Positions 1 to 6,697 of a DNA stretch of 64,000 bases are shown here, piece after piece. Under the pieces are notes generated by a model. The model did not search any database. It was given only the letters and a program-made list of their open reading frames with translations, and had not been told where the DNA came from. Position numbers and translations under genes: made by a program. This DNA comes from Leucobacter tenebrionis (GTDB lineage: Bacteria > Actinomycetota > Actinomycetes > Actinomycetales > Microbacteriaceae), in NCBI RefSeq assembly GCF_019884725.1, contig NZ_CP082322.1, forward strand, positions 1,364,001 through 1,428,000, given 5' to 3'. Each line of letters begins with the position of its first letter. The stretch's first letter is position 1.

Positions 1-46
1 CACTGGGCTCCGTCACCGGTTCACGGTCGAAGAATTGATTCGTCAT
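1..46 (-). CDS. 5' end of an unidentified gene, cut by the window edge
   Basis: Only the first 15 codons are inside the window. They begin with ATG at 46 and read MTNQFFDREPVTEPS. An AAAGG ribosome-binding sequence lies about nine bases upstream. The gene follows the 29-codon ORF by 30 bases on the same strand, so it is probably the next member of the kinase/nucleotidyltransferase operon. The fragment is too short to assign a family. What it encodes would help decide whether the operon makes a modified peptide or a polysaccharide. Confidence 0.5.
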   Translation of the reverse strand, partial: MTNQFFDREPVTEPS

Positions 47-76
47 TGAATGCTGCCTTTCGAGTAATGGGCTATG

Positions 77-166
77 TCATGCTTCGGGAAGAGCCACGTC
101 GACGTCGATCCCGACAGCATGCGGCCCGACAGAATCCCTCGTATTTCTTGAACTACGCGCTTTCAT
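77..166 (-). CDS. 29-codon ORF translationally coupled to the nucleotidyltransferase; possible peptide substrate
   Basis: This small ORF begins MKARSSRNTR and ends VALPEA. Its ATG overlaps the stop codon of the upstream nucleotidyltransferase gene by one base (TGATG). An AGGAGG sequence lies six bases before the start, inside the end of the upstream gene, so coupled translation is likely. Its codons (AGT, TCA, AGA, AAT, AGG, TCT) are atypical for the GC-rich surroundings. The middle contains GPHAVGID, which could formally give a G1-D8 macrolactam ring. However, it lacks the usual lasso leader motifs (YxxP, Thr at -2), and it does not end in the Ser that paeninodin-type kinases phosphorylate. 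The reading frame and coupling are seen; any role as a modified peptide is speculation. It could also be a chance ORF in a spacer. Confidence 0.4.
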   Translation of the reverse strand: MKARSSRNTRDSVGPHAVGIDVDVALPEA

Positions 167-1341
167 CAGCTCCTCCTGAACGCCGCGAAGATCCGGCCGA
201 GTCGGGCGAGACGATCCCGAACACTGAGCGCGCTCCCGCCGGGCTCCGCACCCTCGTCCCGCTCCCCCACATCGGACTGTGTCGGCCACAGCAGCCGCTT
301 CACCAGACGCGGCTTATCGGGCCAGCGCACGTGGGCGAGCGCGGCGAGGTAGTACCTCGCGCGGGTGGGCTGCGTGAGCCAGGTCCAGTTGAAAGGCAAC
401 GGGTTCGTGACCACGATCGTCTCCTCGGGGAACGCGCGCCGCAGATGCGGTTCGAGGGCAGCGTCAGCCCCGAGGCGATCCGCGATCCCGATCACCCCGG
501 CCCCGCAGCGTCGCAGCACCCCCACCGCCTCCTCCGGCCCGCCGCTGTGCGGGCGCTGGCCGGGCGGGGCCGGGCGCGCGAAGTGCAACGCCGAGAACAG
601 GCCGTTGACGAGGGGCTCGGCCACGGGAGCCTTCACGGCGGCGAACTCCATCTGCTCCGCGGAGTCGCGCACCACGGCGAAGGCCTCGTCGTCGCCCAGC
701 CCCACGCCGGGGAATCGGCGGTGCAGGTCGATCTCACAGCCCCACATCGTCGGCGCGAGCGTCACGGAGTGCGAGAGATCGGTGACGTCCCAGAGAATGT
801 GACGCACGATCCATCCCCAGGGGCTCAGCGCCTCCTGCAACTCGGAGATGCGACGAGGATCGACCAGCACGTCGATGTCGGCCGAGTGCTCACGGTCGCG
901 CAACCCCTGCCGGTGCAGCGCCGGCCCCTTGATGAACACGAGCTCGATGCCTCGCTCGAAGGCCGCGCTGTGCACCAGCGCGTAGAGCATCTCGTGCAGC
1001 GGCGACGACAGCCAGGGGGCTGCGACCGCCGTGACCCGCGCCGGGTGATCCGGGTTCTGGGAGGCGAGGCCGAACTCTGCGAACTCCCGCGCCAGGGCGC
1101 GCTGCGGATCCGTCAGGATCGCATCGGCGACCGGTCCATCGACCATCTGCATCCACAGCTCGGCCGCGTCGCCGTGCAGGCCGATCGGTTCGTCGCAGGG
1201 CAGCGTCGGCAGCACCATGCATTCGATCCCGCGCTGCGCCGCGGTGTCGAGCCCGCGGATATCGAGCGCGGCGTAGGCGATCGCGACCCAGACCGTCGAG
1301 GTGCCATCCACCGCGACTCCCGCATCGTGCGCGGCGCCCAT
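166..1341 (-). CDS. Nucleotidyltransferase family protein (NTP_transf_5-like)
   Basis: Predicted 391-residue cytoplasmic protein. The centre carries the fold's signature: FIKGPAL at about residues 136-142, HSADIDVLVDP at about 152-162 with two acidic metal ligands, and EIDLHRRF at about 203-210 supplying the third acidic residue. This matches the uncharacterised nucleotidyltransferase family (PF14907) seen beside HprK-like kinases in peptide-modification and exopolysaccharide loci. Members are thought to transfer a nucleotidyl or related group; the acceptor here is unknown. The chosen ATG at 1341 follows the kinase stop codon by one base and has GGTGAG upstream. ATG at 1359, overlapping the kinase end, is an alternative. 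It lies in an operon with the kinase upstream and the 29-codon ORF downstream. Confidence 0.75.
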   Translation of the reverse strand: MGAAHDAGVAVDGTSTVWVAIAYAALDIRGLDTAAQRGIECMVLPTLPCDEPIGLHGDAAELWMQMVDGPVADAILTDPQRALAREFAEFGLASQNPDHPARVTAVAAPWLSSPLHEMLYALVHSAAFERGIELVFIKGPALHRQGLRDREHSADIDVLVDPRRISELQEALSPWGWIVRHILWDVTDLSHSVTLAPTMWGCEIDLHRRFPGVGLGDDEAFAVVRDSAEQMEFAAVKAPVAEPLVNGLFSALHFARPAPPGQRPHSGGPEEAVGVLRRCGAGVIGIADRLGADAALEPHLRRAFPEETIVVTNPLPFNWTWLTQPTRARYYLAALAHVRWPDKPRLVKRLLWPTQSDVGERDEGAEPGGSALSVRDRLARLGRIFAAFRRS

Positions 1342-1342
1342 C

Positions 1343-2479
1343 TCACTCACCGCGCTCATCGCGTTCGAGCACGGCCGCGTCGACCAGCGCGTCGCAGACC
1401 TCCACCAGGGCCTCGCGCACCGTGCCGTGCGGGGGTGCGCCGAAGCGTTCGACCGCGCGACGCTCGAGGCGCGCCCAGTCGTCCCCCTCGCAGAGGCCGC
1501 GCCATACCAGCGGAGCGATACCGGTGAGCAGGCGCACCTCGCGATCAGCGGTGAGCACCACGGTACCTGTCGCGCACTCGACGGCGTCGAGCACGCGCTC
1601 CGCTGGGGCGTAGCCGACGCTGGGGACGTGCGGGCCGGCGGGGCTGGAATCGCGGATCGGCAGGATCTGCTCCCAGGGCTCGCACTCCCCCGCAGCGTAG
1701 AGGTCGTCGATCGCCTCCGGGATCCGATCCGGCACCCCCACACGCAACCGCCGCACCCCGCCCGTCGCCTCGGCAGTGCGCGCGATCGCGACCAGCGGGT
1801 CGGTCAGTTCGGCCAGATAGCTCGTCTGCTGCGCGATCTCGACCAGCGCCTCGGCGAGGCCCACCGGTTCCACACTGGAGGCTTCTTCGCCCTCGCCCGC
1901 GCGCTCGAGCAGCACGAGCCCCGCGATCCCGAGACCGGCGTCGGGCAGCGGCAGCAGACCGAGATCCGTCGGCGCGATCTGCACCTTCTCCGTGCGCCCC
2001 GCCGTCACCACACTGAGCGGTTTGCGATACGGCAGCACGCTCCCGTCGCGCGCGATCGCGACCGCCTCGTCGGTCACGTACCCGAGGCGGACCGCCAGCT
2101 GCCGCGCAGTCGTCGTCTTGCCCCTGCCCGAGGGGCCGATGATCGCCAGCACAGCACCGTCGGCGCGCGCGACACCCGCAGCGTGCAACAGCAGGTGAGT
2201 GCCCGCGCGATCCCTCAGCGCCGCGAGCGTGACCTCCGTGCTGAGCCGCGAGGCAGCCTCATCGAGATGCGCCTCGACCAGGGGGTGCAGCGCGACGCTC
2301 GGTGCTCCGGGCATCGGCTCGCCGTGCGGCGATCGGGGCGATCGTCGCATTCCCGCGTCGCTCCAAGGGGCGAGCAGCGCTTCGAGCAGACGCTCGTCGA
2401 TCGGCTCGACCGCCCGCACCAGCACCGTTGCGCCGAGCGCCTCCACACCGGCGACTACCCGGGAAGGATTCGTGTTCAA
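1343..2479 (-). CDS. HprK-like kinase with C-terminal PqqD-like domain
   Basis: Predicted 378-residue protein. A P-loop of HPr-kinase type, IIGPSGRGKTTTA, lies at about residues 113-125. It is preceded by HAAGVARADG, a strand-turn typical of HprK relatives. The last 80 or so residues (about 295-378) read like PqqD: a VVLTADREVRLL strand, then LVWRGLCEG and helices ending in LVDAAVLE. PqqD-like domains bind leader peptides (RiPP recognition element). In other bacteria HprK-like kinases, separate PqqD-like proteins and this type of nucleotidyltransferase occur together, and paeninodin-type kinases phosphorylate lasso peptides. Here the PqqD part appears fused to the kinase. TTG at 2479 was chosen because AGAGG lies nine bases upstream; upstream ATG codons lack a clear site and approach the rplL terminator. 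The substrate is unknown. Confidence 0.72.
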   Translation of the reverse strand: MNTNPSRVVAGVEALGATVLVRAVEPIDERLLEALLAPWSDAGMRRSPRSPHGEPMPGAPSVALHPLVEAHLDEAASRLSTEVTLAALRDRAGTHLLLHAAGVARADGAVLAIIGPSGRGKTTTARQLAVRLGYVTDEAVAIARDGSVLPYRKPLSVVTAGRTEKVQIAPTDLGLLPLPDAGLGIAGLVLLERAGEGEEASSVEPVGLAEALVEIAQQTSYLAELTDPLVAIARTAEATGGVRRLRVGVPDRIPEAIDDLYAAGECEPWEQILPIRDSSPAGPHVPSVGYAPAERVLDAVECATGTVVLTADREVRLLTGIAPLVWRGLCEGDDWARLERRAVERFGAPPHGTVREALVEVCDALVDAAVLERDERGE

Positions 2480-2640
2480 GCGGTTGCACCTCTTCTGCGC
2501 CCCCCAGAAAACGACAATTCCCCCGTTCCATTCTCGCAGGCAGCTCTCGAAGAGCAGGTCGCCACCGCAGGTTTCGGCGCCAGCCTGGCGCATTTCGTAT
2601 TGCGCGCACCGCTTCGAAGCGGCACAGCCCCGCAAACGCA

Positions 2641-2673
2641 AAAGGGCGGGACCACCCGAAGGTGATCCCGCCC
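2641..2673 (-). terminator. Rho-independent terminator of rplJ-rplL
   Basis: Read on the minus strand, GGGCGGGATCACC pairs with GGTGGTCCCGCCC (12 of 13 pairs) across a TTCG tetraloop. TTTT follows the stem. It lies 37 bases past the rplL stop codon and ahead of the kinase gene, so it should separate the two units. Confidence 0.9.
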
Positions 2674-2709
2674 CGCTTCGCTGATGCGAAGAGCCGTAAG
2701 CCCGAAGAC

Positions 2710-3093
2710 TTAGGCGAGCTTGACGCCCGCGCCGGCCTCCTCGAGCTTAGCCTTGGCCGCCTCGGCGTCCTCCTTCTTCGCGCCCTCGAGCACGTTCTTG
2801 GGAGCCTCCTCGACGAGAGCCTTCGCCTCGCCCAGGCCCAGGCCGGTCAGCTCGCGCACGACCTTGATGACCTGGATCTTCTTGTCGCCGGCCGACTCGA
2901 GAACGACGTCGAACTCGTCCTTCTCCTCGACGGCCTCGGCAGCGCCACCGGCAGCCGGAGCAGCAGCAACCGCAACCGGAGCAGCAGCCGAAACGTCGAA
3001 GGTCTCCTCGAACGCCTTCACGAACTCGGAGAGCTCGATGAGGGTGAGCTCCTTGAACTGCTCGAGCAGCTCTTCAGTCGAAAGCTTAGCCAT
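2710..3093 (-). CDS. rplL: 50S ribosomal protein L7/L12
   Basis: 127 residues, the normal length for bacterial L7/L12. The N-terminal dimerisation helix pair begins [20 protein letters not shown]. An Ala/Gly/Pro-rich hinge spans about residues 35-52, and the C-terminal factor-binding domain includes the conserved [20 protein letters not shown] and LVEEAPK stretches. Multimers of this protein form the ribosomal stalk on L10 and recruit and stimulate translation GTPases. It is 80 bases downstream of rplJ on the same strand and is followed by a strong terminator. A GAGAAAC-like sequence precedes the ATG. Confidence 0.98.
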   Translation of the reverse strand: MAKLSTEELLEQFKELTLIELSEFVKAFEETFDVSAAAPVAVAAAPAAGGAAEAVEEKDEFDVVLESAGDKKIQVIKVVRELTGLGLGEAKALVEEAPKNVLEGAKKEDAEAAKAKLEEAGAGVKLA

Positions 3094-3173
3094 TGTGTTT
3101 CTCCTTGATGTTTGCCCTCACGCGGTGCGTGCAAGGCGGGTTTGTGTGTAGTGAACCGGCGTGTGCCGAATCC

Positions 3174-3683
3174 TTACGCGTCCTGCTTCTCCTGCAGCGC
3201 ACCGAAACCGCGTGCGGCCTTGGCGGGCAGGGCGGCGAACAGCTGTGCTGCACCGACCAGAGCAGCCTGCATGGCGCCTGCGGCCTTGGCCAGCAGCACC
3301 TCGCGGCTCTCGAGATCGGCAAGCTTGCCTACCTCTGCAGCGGTCAGGGCGTTGCCATCGAAGTAGCCCGCCTTCACCACCAGAAGAGGGTTTGCCTTGG
3401 CGAAGTCACGCAGAGCCTTGGCGACCGCGACGGTGTCACCGTGCACGAAGGCGAGAGCCGAGGGACCGGCGAGCTCGTCATCGAAAGCGGTGATCCCGGC
3501 GTTGTTGGCCGCAATCTTGGTCAGCGTGTTCTTCGCCACAGCGTACGTCGCGTGCTCGCGGATGCTGTTGCGGAGATCCCGCAGCTGGGCAACCGTGAGA
3601 CCGCGGTACTCAGTCAGCAGAACGGCGGTCGACTCTTCAAACTTCTTCTGAAGATCGGCAACCGTAGCGTCCTTCGTAGCCAT
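3174..3683 (-). CDS. rplJ: 50S ribosomal protein L10
   Basis: 169 residues, typical for L10. The N-terminal rRNA-binding domain begins with KDATVADLQKKFEES and contains AVLLTEYRGLTVAQLRDLR, followed by YAVAKNTLTKIA. The C-terminal helix that binds L7/L12 dimers is the last 30 residues or so. L10 anchors the stalk to 23S rRNA at the GTPase centre and, in complex with L12, represses its own mRNA in many bacteria. The ATG at 3683 is preceded by AGGGAG. Here rplJL is not adjacent to rplK-rplA; a response regulator lies upstream instead. Confidence 0.98.
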   Translation of the reverse strand: MATKDATVADLQKKFEESTAVLLTEYRGLTVAQLRDLRNSIREHATYAVAKNTLTKIAANNAGITAFDDELAGPSALAFVHGDTVAVAKALRDFAKANPLLVVKAGYFDGNALTAAEVGKLADLESREVLLAKAAGAMQAALVGAAQLFAALPAKAARGFGALQEKQDA

Positions 3684-3935
3684 GGCGCTCCCTAGCTTGT
3701 CGTACCCGTGCGGCGGATGCCGCTCGGGGGCCGTGCCGCTCGGATGCCCCGCGCCCTGAGCCGGGCTCAGAAACGACGAAAGCTCCGGCGCGCACGCACG
3801 GAGCTTCTGTGAAGATCGGGATCGCGATCCCGTATCTCAAGGAGTTCGTACCTGCGCAGGTCTTCGCTTGCGCGAACGTTACGGGATCCTCACGGACCCT
3901 ACCGACGGTCTTTGGCCGTCGGAAACTCTATCACA
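3684..3935 (-). promoter_or_regulatory. rplJ leader region with hairpin (candidate L10 autoregulatory leader)
   Basis: About 250 bases precede rplJ without a gene. Reading towards rplJ, a lower-GC patch with a possible -10 (TGATAGAGT) near 3930 is followed by a long leader. The leader has a perfect 8-bp stem (AAGCTCCG / CGGAGCTT, 3780-3806) with a T-rich 3' side. Long structured leaders that bind the L10-L12 complex are well known for this operon. The promoter and repressor site are inferred, not proven. Confidence 0.55.
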
Positions 3936-4011
3936 CTTTCGCGAAGAGCCCGATCTTGTCTGTTCCCGGGACCGCTCGCCCGCCGCCACTCGCCCCGCCC
4001 CCGCCGAACGC

Positions 4012-4074
4012 GACTGTTTCAGTGAGACTGACTGTTTCAGGGGCTCTAGAACAGTCTGTCTCACTGAAACAGTC
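4012..4074. repeat. Nested palindrome built from GACTGTTTC units
   Basis: A perfect 17-bp inverted repeat, GACTGTTTCAGTGAGAC (4012-4028) and its complement (4058-4074), flanks 29 bases. The interior holds another inverted pair, GACTGTT (4030-4036) and AACAGTC (4050-4056). The unit GACTGTT thus occurs four times in 63 bases in alternating orientation. It lies downstream of the response regulator stop codon and upstream of the rplJ promoter region. No T-tract follows. It could be a bidirectional terminator, a protein-binding site or a mobile palindrome. Confidence 0.9.
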
Positions 4075-4160
4075 AGGCTCGGCGCAGTCTCCGCGTCCCG
4101 CGGAAGCACAGAGGCGCGTCTCCGCGGCAATGCCGCAGCGGCGACTCCCAGAAAGCCGCC

Positions 4161-4883
4161 TCAGCCAGCGGGCTTCAGCATGTAGCCCGCACCGCGCACC
4201 GTATGCACCATCGGCTCGCGGCCGGCATCGATCTTCTTGCGCAGGTAGGAGATGTAGAGCTCGACCACGGTCGACTTGCCGTTGAAGTCGTAGGCCCACA
4301 CCCGATCCAGAATCTGCGCCTTCGACAGCACGCGGTTCGGGTTGCGCATCAGGTAGCGCAGCAGCTCGAACTCCGTGTTGGTGACGGTGATCGATTCGCC
4401 GGCGCGAGCGACCTCGTAGCTGTCCTCGTTGAGGGTGAGGTCGCCGACCCGCAGCACCGGATCGGGCTGCTGCGCGAGCGCCATCTGCGAGCGGCGCACC
4501 AGGCCGCGCAGCCGCGCGATGAGCTCCTCGAGGCTGAACGGCTTCACCACGTAGTCATCGCCGCCCGCGGTGAGACCGTTGACGCGATCCTCGACCGAAT
4601 CGAGCGCCGTCAAGAACAGCACCGGGAACATCCGACCGTCGGAGCGCACGCGCGTGAGCAACTGCATGCCGTCGAAATCGGGAAGCATGATGTCGAAGAC
4701 CGCGACGTCGGGTTCGAACGACCGGATCTTCTGAAGCGCCTCCTCACCCGTCGAAGCGGTGTCGACATCCCACCCCTCGTAGCGCAACGCCATTGCGACG
4801 AGCTGCGTGATCGATTCCTCATCGTCGACGACGAGCGCGCGCATCTTTCCGCCATCGGCGCGTTTCAATGCCTGAGATTCCAT
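4161..4883 (-). CDS. OmpR/PhoB-family response regulator, orphan
   Basis: About 240 residues. The receiver domain contains VVDDEES (acidic pocket), the phospho-acceptor in VAVFDIMLPDFDG, FLTALDS and the conserved Lys in DYVVKPFSLEELIAR. A winged-helix domain of Trans_reg_C type follows (LTLNEDSYEVAR to TVRGAGYMLKPAG). It should bind DNA as a dimer when phosphorylated and activate or repress target promoters. No histidine kinase gene lies beside it, so the partner is unknown. The start is uncertain: ATG at 4883 was chosen as a typical length; GTG at 4913 and an ATG 13 codons in are possible. Confidence 0.93.
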   Translation of the reverse strand: MESQALKRADGGKMRALVVDDEESITQLVAMALRYEGWDVDTASTGEEALQKIRSFEPDVAVFDIMLPDFDGMQLLTRVRSDGRMFPVLFLTALDSVEDRVNGLTAGGDDYVVKPFSLEELIARLRGLVRRSQMALAQQPDPVLRVGDLTLNEDSYEVARAGESITVTNTEFELLRYLMRNPNRVLSKAQILDRVWAYDFNGKSTVVELYISYLRKKIDAGREPMVHTVRGAGYMLKPAG

Positions 4884-5193
4884 GTCTGCCTGAGTGCCCT
4901 TCTCACCTGGCACGCATGCGCTGAGAAGAAGTCAGCGCCGAGACGCACCAGAACTCTGTACCCCCGAGCGCGATGACTGCCGAGCGCGCGGGAATCTGTC
5001 GGTACGAGCCTAATGCTTCCCTCTCCGCCACCGCACCCAACAGATGATGAGCATCTGCACCCCCTGGCAGGATTATCAGCAAACTTTCCAGATTTCCTTT
5101 CTACTCAGGTCTTTTAGGCGACAACAGCTGGATTTCGAGGCGCGCGGGAGGGCTTGGAGCGCACTCCGCGTCCGGGCGTGGAAGACTGGAGCG
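4884..5193. promoter_or_regulatory. Divergent promoter region between response regulator and YqaJ nuclease genes
   Basis: No gene is convincing here. The stretch is less GC-rich than its surroundings around 5060-5120. On the minus strand TGATAAT (complement of 5072-5078) is a good -10 for the response regulator, which would give a leader of about 180 bases. No clear operator was found. Confidence 0.45.
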
Positions 5194-5781
5194 GTGAGCG
5201 ACACGATCCCCTCCTACCTGACCCGCATGGTCACCGACGGAACGGATCGCATGGCGTGGATGCGAGCCCGGGCGCGCGGCATCACCGCGACCGACGTCGC
5301 GAAACTCACGAGCGCCCGTGCGATCGAGGCCGCCGCTCACGAGAAGCTGCACGGCAGCCGCTTCACCGGCAACGCGTACACCGCGCACGGCAAGGCCCGC
5401 GAACCCGAGATCGCCGCGTGGGTGCTCCGGGAGCACGAGATCTCCCCCAGCCAGGCGCTCTTCCACGCGGAGGCCGACCTGCGGCACCTCGCAACCCCCG
5501 ACGGACTCGCGCAGCGGCAGACCGGCACGATCGAGCTCGCCGAGATCAAGACCACCAACAAGGAATGGCGATCGATCCCGCGCAACTACCTGCGTCAGGT
5601 CTGGTGGCAGCAGTACGTGCTCGGCGCGGAGCGCACCCTCGTGGTGTGGGAGCGCCACGAGAACTTCGTGCCGGTGGGAGATCCCGAGTGCCGGTGGGTG
5701 GATCGCGACGAGAGCGAGATCGAGCGGCTCGTGAAGATGGCGGGCCAGCTCATCGACGTGCTCATCGCGCGCACGACCTGA
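5194..5781 (+). CDS. YqaJ-type (lambda exonuclease-like) nuclease domain protein
   Basis: About 195 residues. It has the order of motifs of the YqaJ/lambda-exonuclease fold: RARGITATDVAKL near the N-terminus, AHGKAREPEIAAWV (Glu in the helix), LATPDGLAQ (Asp of the metal site) and IELAEIKTT (the E-x-K pair), then LRQVWWQQYVLG. Such PD-(D/E)XK enzymes degrade or resect DNA. In phages they work with a RecT/Bet annealase, but none is present here and neighbours are not phage genes, so this is a chromosomal stand-alone version seen in many actinobacteria. GTG at 5194 was chosen because the sequence before it has no conserved protein features. Confidence 0.8.
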   Translation: MSDTIPSYLTRMVTDGTDRMAWMRARARGITATDVAKLTSARAIEAAAHEKLHGSRFTGNAYTAHGKAREPEIAAWVLREHEISPSQALFHAEADLRHLATPDGLAQRQTGTIELAEIKTTNKEWRSIPRNYLRQVWWQQYVLGAERTLVVWERHENFVPVGDPECRWVDRDESEIERLVKMAGQLIDVLIARTT

Positions 5782-5829
5782 GCCGGTTGGGGCTGGTCTT
5801 CCCGGGCTGCCGGTTGGGGTTCCCCCGGG

Positions 5830-5891
5830 CCCCGTTCCCGGTCCCCCGGGCTGCCGGCCCCGTTCCCGGTCCCCCAGCCGCCGGCTGCCGG
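5830..5891. repeat. Tandem 28-bp GC-rich repeat
   Basis: CCCCGTTCCCGGTCCCCC recurs twice (from 5830 and from 5858), each followed by a CTGCCGG-type end. The run sits just past the nuclease gene and before the next inverted repeat. It looks like slippage-prone filler. Confidence 0.7.
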
Positions 5892-5925
5892 CCCCTAAAT
5901 CGGGCGGGACACCGCTGCTCGATGG

Positions 5926-5983
5926 AATCGGGGTCGCTTGGGGCGCTTCCCGGGGCTCGAAAGCGCCGCGAGCGACCCCGATT
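5926..5983. repeat. Long inverted repeat between convergent genes
   Basis: Arms AATCGGGGTCGCT and AGCGACCCCGATT are perfect. A second stem inside (GGGGCGCTT / AAGCGCC) lengthens the hairpin. It lies between the ends of the convergent YqaJ nuclease and PH-domain genes, where a bidirectional terminator would be expected. Confidence 0.88.
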
Positions 5984-6072
5984 TCAGTGAGGCGCTCTGG
6001 GGCGGGCGAAGGCGCGGCGGTGCGGAGCGGCGGCCGTGCGGAGCGGCCCCGGGCCGCCGCCGTCGGCGACGA

Positions 6073-6693
6073 TCACCAGAACGAGACGGTCCCCTGGTCG
6101 GTGCGCCCCTGCGTCGCGGGCGGGGCCTCCTGCACCGGGAGGTTCGCGAGCCGCTGCTCCATGCGCGTCGAGTGCTCGTAGTTGCGCTCCATGAGGTCGT
6201 GCAGCGCGTCGGCGATCCGCTCGCTGCCGGGCACGTCGGCCAGCCTCAGGCTCTCCGGCCCGTGCAGCAGATCGATGTCTCCGGCGCCCCACATGCGCTG
6301 CAGGAGGCTGCGGCGTGACCGCACCTCCCTCACTCTGCCGAGGGCGACCTCGCTGCGATGGCGCGAGAAGAGCCCGCGTCTGAGGATCACACGGCGGGTG
6401 GTGACCGTGGTGCGGTGCGCGAGCCAGGAGAGGATCGGCAGCACCCCGAGCAGCAGGGCGAGCAGGATCGCTGCCGCTCCGGCGCCGAGGTTCATCCAGG
6501 CGGAGGGCAGCGCCCCCACCCAGAACCCCGAGGCCGCCGCGATCACGACCAGGGCGATGACCGGCGGCACGAGCTTTCGACCATGCCGCCGGAACCGCAC
6601 CACCACGACCTCCGGCTGCGAATAGTTCGCCGGGGCGGGGCCGAGCACCGACTCGACCTCCGCGGTGACCGATCGTGGGGTGCGGGGTGGCAT
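6073..6693 (-). CDS. PH domain-containing membrane protein (bPH_2 type)
   Basis: 206 residues. The N-terminal cytoplasmic part is followed by two hydrophobic segments (about residues 48-65 and 70-92, LVPPVIALVVIAAASGF and AAAILLALLLGVLPILSW). Then comes a bacterial PH-like domain: TTVTTRRVILRRGLFSRHRSEVALG, VREV and a final segment with GSERIADALHDLM. This is the PF03703 architecture found in small membrane proteins of unknown function. ATG at 6693 lies four bases after the flotillin stop codon, so it is the last gene of the NfeD-flotillin operon. A membrane role alongside flotillin is inferred from context. Confidence 0.85.
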   Translation of the reverse strand: MPPRTPRSVTAEVESVLGPAPANYSQPEVVVVRFRRHGRKLVPPVIALVVIAAASGFWVGALPSAWMNLGAGAAAILLALLLGVLPILSWLAHRTTVTTRRVILRRGLFSRHRSEVALGRVREVRSRRSLLQRMWGAGDIDLLHGPESLRLADVPGSERIADALHDLMERNYEHSTRMEQRLANLPVQEAPPATQGRTDQGTVSFW

Positions 6694-6697
6694 GACC

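Noticed and set aside
46..1527. 493-codon open frame on the plus strand
   Set aside because: It runs antisense across the nucleotidyltransferase and kinase genes. Its Arg/Pro/His-rich translation has no recognisable fold; it is a GC-rich shadow frame.
1..2479. A complete lasso peptide cluster
   Set aside because: Kinase, nucleotidyltransferase and a PqqD-like domain are present, but no asparagine-synthetase-like cyclase or leader protease is visible and the small ORF does not match lasso precursor rules. Left as a hypothesis only.
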